Shown piece by piece: positions 1 to 6,550 of a stretch of DNA of 6,550 nt. Positions within the stretch are counted from its first letter, which is position 1. The number at the start of each line of letters is the position of its first letter. This stretch comes from Gammaproteobacteria bacterium (GTDB lineage: Bacteria > Pseudomonadota > Gammaproteobacteria > UBA6429 > Thiohalophilaceae): contig JAHEIJ010000125.1 in the NCBI GenBank assembly GCA_024639445.1, positions 1-6,550 of the forward strand. Direction: 5' to 3'. Under the pieces are notes generated by a model. That model saw only the letters and a program-made list of their open reading frames with translations, did no database searches and was not told the DNA's origin. The position numbers were made by a program, and so were the translations under genes.

Positions 1-1485
1 TGCTTTCACTCCACCACGAATTGACTTGATCACGATGTACAGGAACAACAACTGTGACAAACCAAACACAAAACCACCAATGGATGACATCATGTTGAAT
101 TCGGCAAACTGCACCGCATAGTCAGGAATTCGTCGCGGCATACCTGCCAGTCCAAGGAAATGTTGCGGGAAGAACAGTACATTGACGGAAATCACGGACA
201 ACCAGAAATGCCATTTCGATAATTTCTCGTCGTACATGTTACCGGTCCATTTTGGCAACCAGTAATAAGCGCCTGCAATGATGGCGAAGACAGCACCGGT
301 TACCAGCACATAGTGGAAATGCGCCACTACAAAATACGTATCATGGTACTGAAAATCGACCGGTGCAACGCCCAACATCAAACCAGTAAAGCCACCGATA
401 GTGAAGAGGAACACAAAGGCGATCGCCCATAACATCGGTGTTTCAAATGTCATGGAACCTTTCCACATGGTTGCCGTCCAGTTAAAGACCTTCACGGCAG
501 TAGGAACGGCGATCATCACAGTGGCATACATAAAGTACAATTCACCTGCCACCGGCATACCGACGGTAAACATATGGTGCGCCCAGACAATGAACGACAG
601 GAACGCAATTGCCGCTGTCGCATAAACCATAGAGGCATAACCAAACAACTGCTTACGCGCAAAGGTTGGAATGATCTGGGATACCACGCCAAAGGCCGGC
701 AGAATCATGATATAGACTTCAGGGTGACCAAAGAACCAGAACACGTGCTGGAACAATACGGGATCACCGCCACCGGCAGCATCAAAGAAACTGGTGCCGA
801 AGTTACGATCCGTCAGCATCATGGTCACCGCCCCGGCCAGGACCGGCATGACGGCAATAAGCAAAAATGCGGTAATCAGCCAGGTCCAGACAAACAACGG
901 CATTTTCATTAAAGTCATACCGGGTGCACGCATGTTCAATATCGTTGCAATGATATTGATCGCCCCCATGATGGAGGAGAACCCAAGCAAGTGAACTGCA
1001 AAAATGAAGAAGTCCGTACTGGCGGGTGCAAAGGTAGTTGAAAGCGGGGCATAAAATGTCCAGCCAAAAGCCGGGCCACCACCTTCCATGAACAAGGTGC
1101 TAATCAGCATCGCGCCGGCAAACGGCAGGATCCAGAAACTCCAGTTATTCATGCGTGGCAGCGCCATATCCGGGGCGCCAATCATTAATGGAATTTGCCA
1201 GTTGGCCAAACCGACAAATGCAGGCATCACCGCACCAAATACCATGATCAGACCATGCATGGTTGTCATCTGGTTAAAGAATCCTGGATCGACAATCTGC
1301 AGGCCGGGAGCAAACAGTTCAGCCCGGATGATCATGGCCATCGCACCACCAGTTAAAAACATAATAAAAGAGAACCACAAATACAGGGTTCCGATATCCT
1401 TATGATTGGTGGTAAACAACCAGCGTTTCAGGCCGGTCGGATGATGTTCGTGATGTGTATCGTGTGAAGTAGCTACAGTACTCAT
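1..1485 (-). CDS. coxA: Cytochrome c oxidase subunit I, aa3 type (CoxA/CtaD), C-terminus cut by window edge
   Basis: This is the catalytic subunit of the heme-copper terminal oxidase. It sits in the inner membrane, reduces O2 to water and pumps protons. The frame runs open from an ATG at 1485 to base 1, giving 495 codons; the family is usually about 530, so roughly the last 30 residues are missing. A GGAGG Shine-Dalgarno sequence lies 9 bases upstream of the ATG (1495-1499). The N-terminus is soluble and His-rich (HDTHHEHH). All expected metal ligands are visible: His77 (TMHG) and His391 for low-spin heme a, His389 for heme a3, and His254, His303 and His304 for CuB, with Tyr258 in HPEVY as the cross-link partner of His254. 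Proton-path residues are also present: Asp106 (APDMALPRMNN), Glu256, and Thr329 with Lys332 (PTAVK). This marks an A-type oxidase. It follows coxB by 24 bases and is surely cotranscribed with it. Confidence 0.98.
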   Translation of the reverse strand, partial: MSTVATSHDTHHEHHPTGLKRWLFTTNHKDIGTLYLWFSFIMFLTGGAMAMIIRAELFAPGLQIVDPGFFNQMTTMHGLIMVFGAVMPAFVGLANWQIPLMIGAPDMALPRMNNWSFWILPFAGAMLISTLFMEGGGPAFGWTFYAPLSTTFAPASTDFFIFAVHLLGFSSIMGAINIIATILNMRAPGMTLMKMPLFVWTWLITAFLLIAVMPVLAGAVTMMLTDRNFGTSFFDAAGGGDPVLFQHVFWFFGHPEVYIMILPAFGVVSQIIPTFARKQLFGYASMVYATAAIAFLSFIVWAHHMFTVGMPVAGELYFMYATVMIAVPTAVKVFNWTATMWKGSMTFETPMLWAIAFVFLFTIGGFTGLMLGVAPVDFQYHDTYFVVAHFHYVLVTGAVFAIIAGAYYWLPKWTGNMYDEKLSKWHFWLSVISVNVLFFPQHFLGLAGMPRRIPDYAVQFAEFNMMSSIGGFVFGLSQLLFLYIVIKSIRGGVKA

Positions 1486-1509
1486 TTATCTAATCCTCCG
1501 AATCACGCC

Positions 1510-2649
1510 TTAGCGTGCAGCCTTAATGTCAGCAGGTTGTACAACACTGGCCGCATTACCCCAGCTGTTGCGTTCATAGGTAATCACGGCAGCCAGATCT
1601 GCAGCGTTCAACTGTTGCCCGAATGCCTGCATGGCGGTACCCGCCTTACCTTTTATAACTATATTGATGTGATCCGCTGCCGGACCGGTTGTAATCTTGC
1701 TATTGACCAGTCCGGGGAAAACACCTGGAATACCTGCACCAGTGGGCATATGACAGGCAGCACAACTGGCGTTGTAGACTTCTTCACCACGTTTCATGAG
1801 ATCTGCCTTACTCCAGGTTTTATCCGATCCCGAGGCCGCCTCTGCCATGGCGAGTTTCTGTTCCTTAACCCAACTCTGGTATTCAACGTCCGTAACTGCC
1901 TTGACCACAATTGGCATAAAGCCATGATCCTTACCGCAAAGTTCAGCACATTGGCCACGATAGACGCCAGGCTCATCCACACGGGCCCAGAATTCATTGA
2001 TATAACCCGGTATGGCATCTCGCTTCATACCAAGCGCGGGTACCCACCAGGAGTGAATAACATCATTTGCGGTAGTGAGAAAACGGACTTTCTTGCCCAC
2101 CGGCACCACGATGGGTTTATCGACATCCAATAAATAGTGTTCAACTGTTTTAACATCGATACCTGAATCGCGCTGCCGCGCTTCATTACTCTTGGCATCA
2201 AGGTTACTGAAAAAGTTGATTCCTTCATCCAGGTATTCGTATTGCCATTTCCACTGCCAGCCTGTGACTTTGATTGTGACATCCGGGTTGCTGGCATCTT
2301 CGATGTCCAACAACGTTTTAGTGGCAGGGATGGCAATCAAAACCAGAACCACAAGTGGCACAATCGTCCAGATGACCTCAACCGTAGTGCTTTCGTGAAA
2401 TTGTGCAGCCACTGCGCCTTTGGATTTGCGATGATAAATTAAGGAATAAATGATCACCCCAAAGACCGCAATGCCTACGATTGTCACAATCCATAGCACC
2501 AGCATATGCAGGTCATAGGCATCATGACTGATGGATGTTACCCCTTCAGTCATATTTAGTTTAAATTCTGCAAATGCAATGCTGGGACTTAACAATAGCG
2601 TAGCGATGATTAAGCTAAACAGCCTATTGATTTTTCTAACTGCTGGCAT
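1510..2649 (-). CDS. coxB: Cytochrome c oxidase subunit II with fused C-terminal cytochrome c domain (CoxB/CtaC)
   Basis: This 379-residue subunit takes electrons from a c-type donor and passes them through CuA to heme a of subunit I. In order it shows a signal peptide (residues 1-27, likely cleaved after AFA), two membrane helices (about 48-72 and 92-110), the conserved aromatic patch WQWKW (131-135), and a periplasmic cupredoxin domain. The CuA ligands are His199, Cys234, Glu236 (backbone), Cys238, His242 and Met245 in CAELCGKDHGFM. After a linker, residues about 280-360 form a monoheme cytochrome c domain with CAACH at 296-300 and a probable axial Met340 (GTAMQAF). This makes the enzyme caa3-like, a common arrangement in Gammaproteobacteria such as Pseudomonas. 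The ATG at 2649 is supported by the signal peptide and by GAGAGG 7 bases upstream. It is the first gene of the cox cluster, behind a 464-base non-coding gap. Confidence 0.98.
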   Translation of the reverse strand: MPAVRKINRLFSLIIATLLLSPSIAFAEFKLNMTEGVTSISHDAYDLHMLVLWIVTIVGIAVFGVIIYSLIYHRKSKGAVAAQFHESTTVEVIWTIVPLVVLVLIAIPATKTLLDIEDASNPDVTIKVTGWQWKWQYEYLDEGINFFSNLDAKSNEARQRDSGIDVKTVEHYLLDVDKPIVVPVGKKVRFLTTANDVIHSWWVPALGMKRDAIPGYINEFWARVDEPGVYRGQCAELCGKDHGFMPIVVKAVTDVEYQSWVKEQKLAMAEAASGSDKTWSKADLMKRGEEVYNASCAACHMPTGAGIPGVFPGLVNSKITTGPAADHINIVIKGKAGTAMQAFGQQLNAADLAAVITYERNSWGNAASVVQPADIKAAR

Positions 2650-2720
2650 ACCTCTACCTCTCGGGTTGGGTTTTTTTATAGTTAAACTTTTTTATTGTTA
2701 TGACTATAAATACACAGCGG

Positions 2721-2737
2721 GCGCACTCCCCCTGCGC
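2721..2737 (-). promoter_or_regulatory. Small GC-rich hairpin in the presumed coxB leader
   Basis: GCGCA (2721-2725) and TGCGC (2733-2737) can form a perfect 5-pair stem around a 7-base loop. On the minus strand the loop reads GGGGGAG. It stands out in an AT-rich region, about 70-90 bases before the coxB start. The loop resembles a Shine-Dalgarno sequence, but no start codon follows it closely. It could be a leader structure or chance; no T-run follows, so it is not a standard terminator. Confidence 0.2.
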
Positions 2738-2840
2738 TATGTCAGGTGCGTCGGTGTGTTGTCGGGATATGGAGTGACCGCTATTCGCCGACTATTTATA
2801 TACTTATTTCTATGTCGTAATTACTTATAATTATTAGAAC

Positions 2841-2854
2841 CCGATGTTAATCAG
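2841..2854. promoter_or_regulatory. Imperfect FNR/ANR-like palindrome upstream of coxB
   Basis: The plus strand reads CCGAT-GTTA-ATCAG. Compared with the known FNR/ANR consensus TTGAT-N4-ATCAA it matches 7 of 10 defined positions. It lies about 195 bases upstream of the coxB start and overlaps a candidate -10 hexamer (2844-2849), where a bound regulator would repress. Repression of an aa3 oxidase at low oxygen would make sense, but a 7/10 match in AT-rich DNA may easily be chance. Confidence 0.15.
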
Positions 2855-2872
2855 ACGGGCTTCGACATGCAA
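2844..2872 (-). promoter_or_regulatory. Candidate sigma70-like promoter for coxB-coxA
   Basis: On the minus strand TTGCAT (2867-2872) is followed after 17 bases by TAACAT (2844-2849). The spacing is ideal, but the hexamers match the consensus at only 3/6 and 4/6 positions. Several other weak pairs exist nearby, so this is only one candidate. Initiation here would give a leader of nearly 200 bases. Confidence 0.15.
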
Positions 2873-2890
2873 TAAAAAAGATAAAATAGG

Positions 2891-2920
2891 CTTATAATTA
2901 ACAGATATACAAGCAAACAA
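2891..2920 (-). promoter_or_regulatory. Alternative sigma70-like promoter for coxB-coxA
   Basis: On the minus strand TTGTTT (2915-2920) is followed after 18 bases by TATAAG (2891-2896). The -10 matches 5 of 6 consensus positions and the -35 matches the TTG core only. It sits in very AT-rich sequence, where such pairs arise by chance. It would compete with the candidate just downstream as the cox start site. Confidence 0.15.
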
Positions 2921-3066
2921 TTATATTATTATTCTTAAACCGATTTTCCAGGCTATTCCTGCCAGTCACGATAAAAATAACAAAAATCCATATGAGTAAA
3001 ACTCGATTTATGCACTACTTTCTGCAGGATTCCGGCATTTCACTTTTGGATAACCCTATGTAATAC

Positions 3067-3082
3067 AGTCATTTCTATGACT
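3067..3082. repeat. Perfect 6-bp inverted repeat just past bioD
   Basis: AGTCAT (3067-3072) and ATGACT (3077-3082) are exact inverted copies around a 4-base TTCT spacer, 31 bases beyond the bioD stop. As RNA it forms a short AU-rich hairpin, but no T-run follows on the minus strand, so it is a poor intrinsic terminator. It could be a weak 3' end structure or a protein-binding dyad; chance is also possible. Confidence 0.25.
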
Positions 3083-3113
3083 TACATATTATCTAATTAA
3101 GCTTTGGCTAATA

Positions 3114-3797
3114 TTATAACCAGTTAATATTTATTTGCTGATATGGCTTGTCAGCGTCAGAGTTATTAATAAATTCAATGGTATCGAGCAAGGGCGCGTG
3201 TATTTGCTGTGCAATTGATTCAATGTTTTCATCCAAATGAGACATATTTGGATCCATGACATTGGCGACCCAACCCAGCAGTGGGATGTCGCGGTTTTTA
3301 ATATTTTCTGCAGTCAGCAAGGCATGATTCATACAACCAAGACGCATACGAACAATCAGAATTACGGGCAGGCCCATTGCCTCAACCAGGTCAGCAACAG
3401 TCTGATTTTCATTCATCGGCACTAACCAACCACCGACACCTTCGACTACCGTAATATCCGCCTGCTGTTGTAATTGTTCATAGGCTTGCCGGATGACATC
3501 CGGATCAATCCGGATCCCGGCATGCTTTGCTGCCAGGTGTGGTGCAATTGCAGGTTCAAAACAATATGGGTTGCATAGCTCATAAGAAAACGAAGTATTG
3601 GCAGCTTGCTGCAAAGCATGCGCATCGGCATTGTGCAGCTTACCATCCTGGACTTCCGCTCCACTCGCCAGCGGTTTCATGGCTGCTGTACGCAAGCCCC
3701 GCGCATTCAAACTGCGCAACAAAAGTTCGGAATACAAAGTCTTGCCGACTTCCGTATCGGTACCGGTTATAAACACGCTATTAATTATGGCAGGCAT
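3114..3797 (-). CDS. bioD: ATP-dependent dethiobiotin synthetase BioD
   Basis: BioD is a cytoplasmic enzyme that uses ATP and CO2 to close the ureido ring of 7,8-diaminononanoate, giving dethiobiotin, the next-to-last step of biotin synthesis. The 227 residues match the family length (E. coli about 225). Visible motifs are the P-loop GTDTEVGKT (residues 12-20, Lys19), MKPLASG with Lys41, Asp58, the NPYCFEPAIAPH segment (76-87), VEGVGG with Glu119, and LGCMNHALLTAE from residue 153. The ATG at 3797 is the first possible start, because an in-frame TAA lies at 3813-3815, 15 bases upstream. I see no Shine-Dalgarno sequence before it. It follows bioC by 54 bases and ends the bio cluster. Two details differ from the typical enzyme: Arg150 where E. 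coli has Gly (VRMRLGC against VGVKLGC), and an Asn-rich, AT-rich C-terminus. Confidence 0.97.
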   Translation of the reverse strand: MPAIINSVFITGTDTEVGKTLYSELLLRSLNARGLRTAAMKPLASGAEVQDGKLHNADAHALQQAANTSFSYELCNPYCFEPAIAPHLAAKHAGIRIDPDVIRQAYEQLQQQADITVVEGVGGWLVPMNENQTVADLVEAMGLPVILIVRMRLGCMNHALLTAENIKNRDIPLLGWVANVMDPNMSHLDENIESIAQQIHAPLLDTIEFINNSDADKPYQQININWL

Positions 3798-3851
3798 GGC
3801 AATTAAGGTTTGTTATCCAGGTTTTCCGCAAACCATATGAGGTCGTGGTCT

Positions 3852-4721
3852 TTATAATTTTAATCCATCAAAGGCAACCTTGACTGTTTGCGGCGATAAC
3901 TCCTCCGCCATCCAGGCGTGGCCGTAAACAACTTCATAACTTACCGGCAGGACACCGTCACTCCGGTACTGCTCATAGGCGGCGTTAACACGTTGCAATC
4001 TCCCCTTGCCGGTTAAATTACGAGAACGTCCCTGGGTTACATTATGGGCCCCGATGGTTTTCAAATCCCGCATCAGGCTTGGTACATCTTTATAAGTCAT
4101 GGTTAACAGCTCCATGTCCATCACGGGTTCCGCAAATAAATTACGCACCAGTGCGTCACCAATATCATGCATATCAAAAAAATTATTAACATGAGTATAA
4201 CCATCCACTTGCGACCAGCAACTACGCAATTCCCTCAGGGTGTCCGGCCCAAAAGTGGTAAACATCAACAATCCACCCGGCTTGAGCACCCGTCTAAACT
4301 CACTAAAAGTCTGCTCCAGGTCGAGGCACCACTGTAAAGCCAGATTGGAAAACAACAAATCCACCGATGCATCAGCCAGGGGTAAAGATTCGGCATCTCC
4401 TGTTATTAACTTTACCGGTCGACGTAATCGTTGCCACCATCCCTGTTTTTGCCTGGCTTCAATTAACATCGGTCGGGCTATATCCAGTGCATAAATACTG
4501 GCCGTTGGATAATGCTGGTTCAAACCCGCAAGGCTGATCCCGGTGCCTGCACCCACATCAACAATCCTGCTGGGTTGTAAGTTGATGTAGTTGAGTCGTT
4601 CCAGTAAGCGCTGACTTACTTCTCGCTGTATTATTGCCGCGGCATCATAAGTATTTGCCGCCCGCTCAAAGGCCTGGCGCATCTTAAGCTTGTCCGGTTT
4701 AAGATCGTTCTCAATTGACAT
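3852..4721 (-). CDS. bioC: Malonyl-[acyl-carrier protein] O-methyltransferase BioC
   Basis: BioC transfers a methyl group from S-adenosylmethionine to the free carboxyl of malonyl-ACP. This disguises it as a fatty acid primer, so the fatty acid synthase can build the pimeloyl chain of biotin. The 289 residues form a class I methyltransferase: motif I VDVGAGTG (54-61), acidic Asp80 at the end of strand 2, GDAESLP (108-114), SNLALQWC (125-132), LKPGG (146-150) and TFGPDTLREL (156-165), which is characteristic of BioC. The N-terminal segment around NTYDAAA (23-29) also fits. It is longer than the E. coli protein (about 250 residues), with an extended C-terminal half; I recall similar lengths in other gammaproteobacteria. 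The ATG at 4721 lies inside bioH, an 11-base overlap, and has only a weak Shine-Dalgarno sequence, so translation is probably coupled to bioH. Confidence 0.96.
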   Translation of the reverse strand: MSIENDLKPDKLKMRQAFERAANTYDAAAIIQREVSQRLLERLNYINLQPSRIVDVGAGTGISLAGLNQHYPTASIYALDIARPMLIEARQKQGWWQRLRRPVKLITGDAESLPLADASVDLLFSNLALQWCLDLEQTFSEFRRVLKPGGLLMFTTFGPDTLRELRSCWSQVDGYTHVNNFFDMHDIGDALVRNLFAEPVMDMELLTMTYKDVPSLMRDLKTIGAHNVTQGRSRNLTGKGRLQRVNAAYEQYRSDGVLPVSYEVVYGHAWMAEELSPQTVKVAFDGLKL

Positions 4722-5502
4722 GGTTACAAAACGTCTTTACTAGTTTCACAAAATATACCGGCCGGGAAACAAATGGCGCATGACCGCAATCCGGCATCAC
4801 CTCTACTTTTGCATCTGGCAGCAAGGCAGCGACATTTTCCAGTGCTCGCGGGGAGACAAGCCGATCTTTTGCACCGCCCATAAGGAGCACCGGCAAATCC
4901 AACTCCCCTGCCAGTGGACGCAAATCTGCGGTACTCAGAATGTTCAATCCACTTTGCAGTGCGATTATCTCCGGTTCATCCTCCTCAAAGATTCGCTGCT
5001 TGAGTTCGCGCAGGGTTTGGCGAGCCTGGGATTCACCCGTCACCTGCAGCGCCAGAAACCGCTGCAAGGTTTGGCGATGATCGTCCTGCAAACTGGCAGC
5101 AAAACCCCGCAATACATCAGGCCCCACCGCATCAGGCCAGTCATTCGCCTGACAGAAACGCAAGCTGGTTGCCACCAATATCAGTCGCTGGACCAGTCCT
5201 GAATAATCCAATGCCAGTTGCGTTGCGACCATGCCGCCGAGAGACCAGCCACACCAGTAAGCCGGTCCTGCCAGTCGAGGCGACATAGTTTCAGCCACAC
5301 GTTCAGTCCATTCCGCCAGGGTTGTGGCGTCCGCACTATCGCGACTACGGCCGTGTCCCGGTAGATCCACACAGTGCATACGAAAGCTGTTGCTCAATTC
5401 CTCAGCCACGGTCTGCCAGACACCACTATGCATACCCCAGCCATGCAACATCACCAGGTCCGGACCTTCCCCTGTCGTTTCAACATGCAGCGGACTCGTC
5501 AC
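4711..5502 (-). CDS. bioH: Pimeloyl-[acyl-carrier protein] methyl ester esterase BioH
   Basis: BioH is an alpha/beta hydrolase that cleaves the methyl ester of pimeloyl-ACP methyl ester. It stops chain extension and releases pimeloyl-ACP for BioF. The 263 residues contain the early HGWGMHSGVW motif (20-29), DLPGHGRS (46-53), the nucleophile elbow GWSLGG with Ser87, acid Asp213 (GGAKDR) and His241 (CGHAPF). This triad parallels Ser82-Asp207-His235 of E. coli BioH. The start is a GTG at 5502 that shares GTGA with the bioF stop, and AGGAG lies 10 bases upstream (5513-5517). The 3' end overlaps bioC by 11 bases. Such packing suggests one transcript and coupled translation. The hydrolase fold alone is not specific; the assignment rests on the triad context and on its place between bioF and bioC. 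Confidence 0.95.
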   Translation of the reverse strand: MTSPLHVETTGEGPDLVMLHGWGMHSGVWQTVAEELSNSFRMHCVDLPGHGRSRDSADATTLAEWTERVAETMSPRLAGPAYWCGWSLGGMVATQLALDYSGLVQRLILVATSLRFCQANDWPDAVGPDVLRGFAASLQDDHRQTLQRFLALQVTGESQARQTLRELKQRIFEEDEPEIIALQSGLNILSTADLRPLAGELDLPVLLMGGAKDRLVSPRALENVAALLPDAKVEVMPDCGHAPFVSRPVYFVKLVKTFCNHVN

Positions 5503-6550
5503 TCGTCGGCTGCTCCTGCCACCATCAACGCACTGAGTAAACGATCCACATGGGCTTCTTCATGCTCGGCAGAGAACGTGATGCGCAATCGCGCCGTCCC
5601 TTCAGGCACCGTCGGCGGCCGAATAGCGCTAATTAAAAATCCTTGCTCGCGCAATCGCTGACTTATCGTCAAAGCGCGTTCCGTGTCGCCCAACAGCAGT
5701 GGCTGGATCGGTGTGAAGGAATCCATCAGGGGCAAACCTGATTCATCCGCACCTTGCCGGAAACGTTTGACCAGACATTGTAGTTTTTCTCGTCGCCAGG
5801 TTTCCGTCTGAATCAATCGCAGACTGGCACGGGTAGCCTCTGCCACTGCAGGCGGCAGCGCGGTTGTGTAGATATAACTGCGGGCTTGTTGAACCAGACT
5901 TTCTATCAGGGTTTCACTGCCCGCGACGAAGGCACCAAACGTTCCAAATGCTTTTCCCAGGGTACCCACCAGTATCGGCACAGCCTCGGCGTTCAAGTTG
6001 AAATGTTCCAGGCTGCCACGACCGTGTGTTCCCACAAGTCCAAGACCATGAGCATCATCCACCATCAGCCAGGCGTCCTTTTCCTGACAGGTCTGTGCCA
6101 GCTCCGGCAAGGGAGCCAGATCCCCGTCCATACTGAATACCCCATCAGTAACAACCAGCTTGCTCCCGCTGTCGGCCGAATCAAGCCGGGCCGCCAGCTC
6201 GGAAACATCTGCGTGAGCATAACGTTTTAACCTGGCGCGACTTAATATGCCGGCATCGATCAACGAAGCATGATTGAGGCGATCCTCAAATACCGTATCA
6301 CTTCGCCCTAATAACGAACTCACCGCACCGAGGTTCGCCATGTAGCCGGTGGAAAATAACAAAGCGCGGGCTCTGCCTGTAAATTCAGCCAGCTCTTCCT
6401 CCAGGGCATGGTGGGGATGACTATGGCCGCTTACCAGGTGGGCTGCGCCACTACCGGCACCCCACTTGCGAGCGCCGGCAGCCAATGCCTCGATCACCCT
6501 GGGATGACTGGCCAGACCGAGATAGTCATTACTGGAAAAATTAACATAGC
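5499..6550 (-). CDS. bioF: 8-amino-7-oxononanoate synthase BioF, N-terminus cut by window edge
   Basis: BioF is a cytoplasmic PLP enzyme that condenses pimeloyl-ACP (or -CoA) with L-alanine, releasing CO2, to form 8-amino-7-oxononanoate. The frame is open to the window edge: 349 complete codons are visible of about 385 expected, so roughly 35 N-terminal residues lie outside. The visible part begins YVNFSSNDYLGL, a hallmark of this alpha-oxoamine synthase family. A GTG at 6497 lies within conserved sequence downstream of that motif and is not the real start. Further marks are GAGSGAAHLVSGH, NHASL (family His), GVFSMDGD, VDDAHG (Asp and His contacting PLP) and the PLP lysine in TLGKAFG, codon 5952-5954. 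The C-terminal AIRPPTVPEGTARLR is typical. The match to E. coli BioF is close throughout, which separates it from the related Kbl and ALA synthase. The TGA stop overlaps the bioH start. Confidence 0.97.
   Translation of the reverse strand, partial: YVNFSSNDYLGLASHPRVIEALAAGARKWGAGSGAAHLVSGHSHPHHALEEELAEFTGRARALLFSTGYMANLGAVSSLLGRSDTVFEDRLNHASLIDAGILSRARLKRYAHADVSELAARLDSADSGSKLVVTDGVFSMDGDLAPLPELAQTCQEKDAWLMVDDAHGLGLVGTHGRGSLEHFNLNAEAVPILVGTLGKAFGTFGAFVAGSETLIESLVQQARSYIYTTALPPAVAEATRASLRLIQTETWRREKLQCLVKRFRQGADESGLPLMDSFTPIQPLLLGDTERALTISQRLREQGFLISAIRPPTVPEGTARLRITFSAEHEEAHVDRLLSALMVAGAADE

Larger units (their letters stand above)
2650..3113. other. AT-rich intergenic region between bioD and coxB
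   Basis: These 464 bases separate the end of bioD from the start of coxB, which are on the same strand. The region is visibly richer in A and T than the flanking genes, and no reading frame on either strand looks like a protein. The longest tidy small frame, 23 codons on the plus strand (2992-3063), has no Shine-Dalgarno sequence. By position the region must hold the cox promoter and 5' leader, and probably the end of the bio transcript. I saw no convincing rho-independent terminator: hairpins are short (4-6 pairs) and none is followed by a good T-run on the minus strand. Candidate promoter hexamers, an FNR-like palindrome, a GC-rich hairpin and a 6-pair dyad are listed separately. I see no tRNA, riboswitch or insertion sequence. 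Confidence 0.8.

Noticed and set aside
401..1405. Several plus-strand open frames of 66-112 codons opposite coxA
   Set aside because: They lie antisense to highly conserved coxA sequence and resemble no protein family.
1537..2133. A 198-codon open frame on the plus strand opposite coxB
   Set aside because: It is fully antisense to a well-supported coxB with all CuA and heme ligands. Its translation has no recognisable domain, so it is a shadow frame.
2531..2830. A 99-codon plus-strand frame crossing the coxB start into the gap
   Set aside because: Half of it is antisense to the coxB signal peptide, it has no Shine-Dalgarno sequence, and its hydrophobic stretch mirrors the signal peptide and AT-rich DNA.
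2834..2863. GAACCCG / CGGG-C-TTC imperfect stem as a bioD terminator
   Set aside because: It has a bulge and a 12-base loop, no T-run on the minus strand, and lies about 250 bases past bioD.
2949..2961. CAGG / CCTG mini-hairpin as a terminator
   Set aside because: There are only four pairs and no T-run follows on the minus strand.
2992..3063. A 23-codon plus-strand small frame (starts MSKTRF) in the gap
   Set aside because: There is no ribosome binding site or promoter in front, it is short, and AT-rich DNA gives such frames by chance.
5499..6497. A 332-codon version of bioF starting at GTG 6497
   Set aside because: The same frame continues upstream to the window edge and encodes the conserved YVNFSSNDYLGL motif, so this GTG is internal.
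1..6550. A novel defence, mobile or biosynthetic system
   Set aside because: Every long frame with coding character belongs to the known biotin or cytochrome oxidase families. No transposase, integrase, CRISPR repeat, tRNA or terminal repeats were seen.

Overview
The window reads as ordinary chromosome from a free-living, aerobically respiring proteobacterium, most likely a gammaproteobacterium. Two things point there. The biotin genes are in the order bioF-bioH-bioC-bioD, with bioH inside the cluster. The aa3-type oxidase subunit II carries a fused C-terminal cytochrome c domain. Both layouts are familiar in Gammaproteobacteria, but I cannot name a genus from the sequence alone. All six supported genes lie on the minus strand, so the transcription order is from high to low coordinates.

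Layout in the direction of transcription: bioF (5499-6550, start outside the window), bioH (4711-5502), bioC (3852-4721), bioD (3114-3797), an AT-rich 464-base non-coding gap (2650-3113), coxB (1510-2649) and coxA (1-1485, last residues outside the window). The bio genes are tightly packed. bioF and bioH share a GTGA overlap, bioH and bioC overlap by 11 bases, and bioC and bioD are 54 bases apart. coxB and coxA are 24 bases apart, with a clear Shine-Dalgarno sequence in the gap.

The first block is most of the BioC-BioH route to biotin. BioC methylates malonyl-ACP so that it can be extended by fatty acid synthesis. BioH removes the methyl ester to give pimeloyl-ACP. BioF condenses this with alanine to 8-amino-7-oxononanoate, and BioD closes the ureido ring to make dethiobiotin. 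BioA and BioB are not in view; bioB would commonly lie just upstream of bioF. The second block encodes the catalytic and CuA subunits of an aa3-type (caa3-like) cytochrome c oxidase of the inner membrane. The ctaG and subunit III genes would be expected beyond base 1.

I found no mobile element, CRISPR array, RNA gene, toxin or defence gene, and nothing that looks like a new system. The part least explained is the 464-base gap, which must hold the cox promoter and probably the end of the bio transcript. It contains weak promoter-like hexamers, an imperfect FNR-like palindrome and a small GC-rich hairpin, all low confidence.
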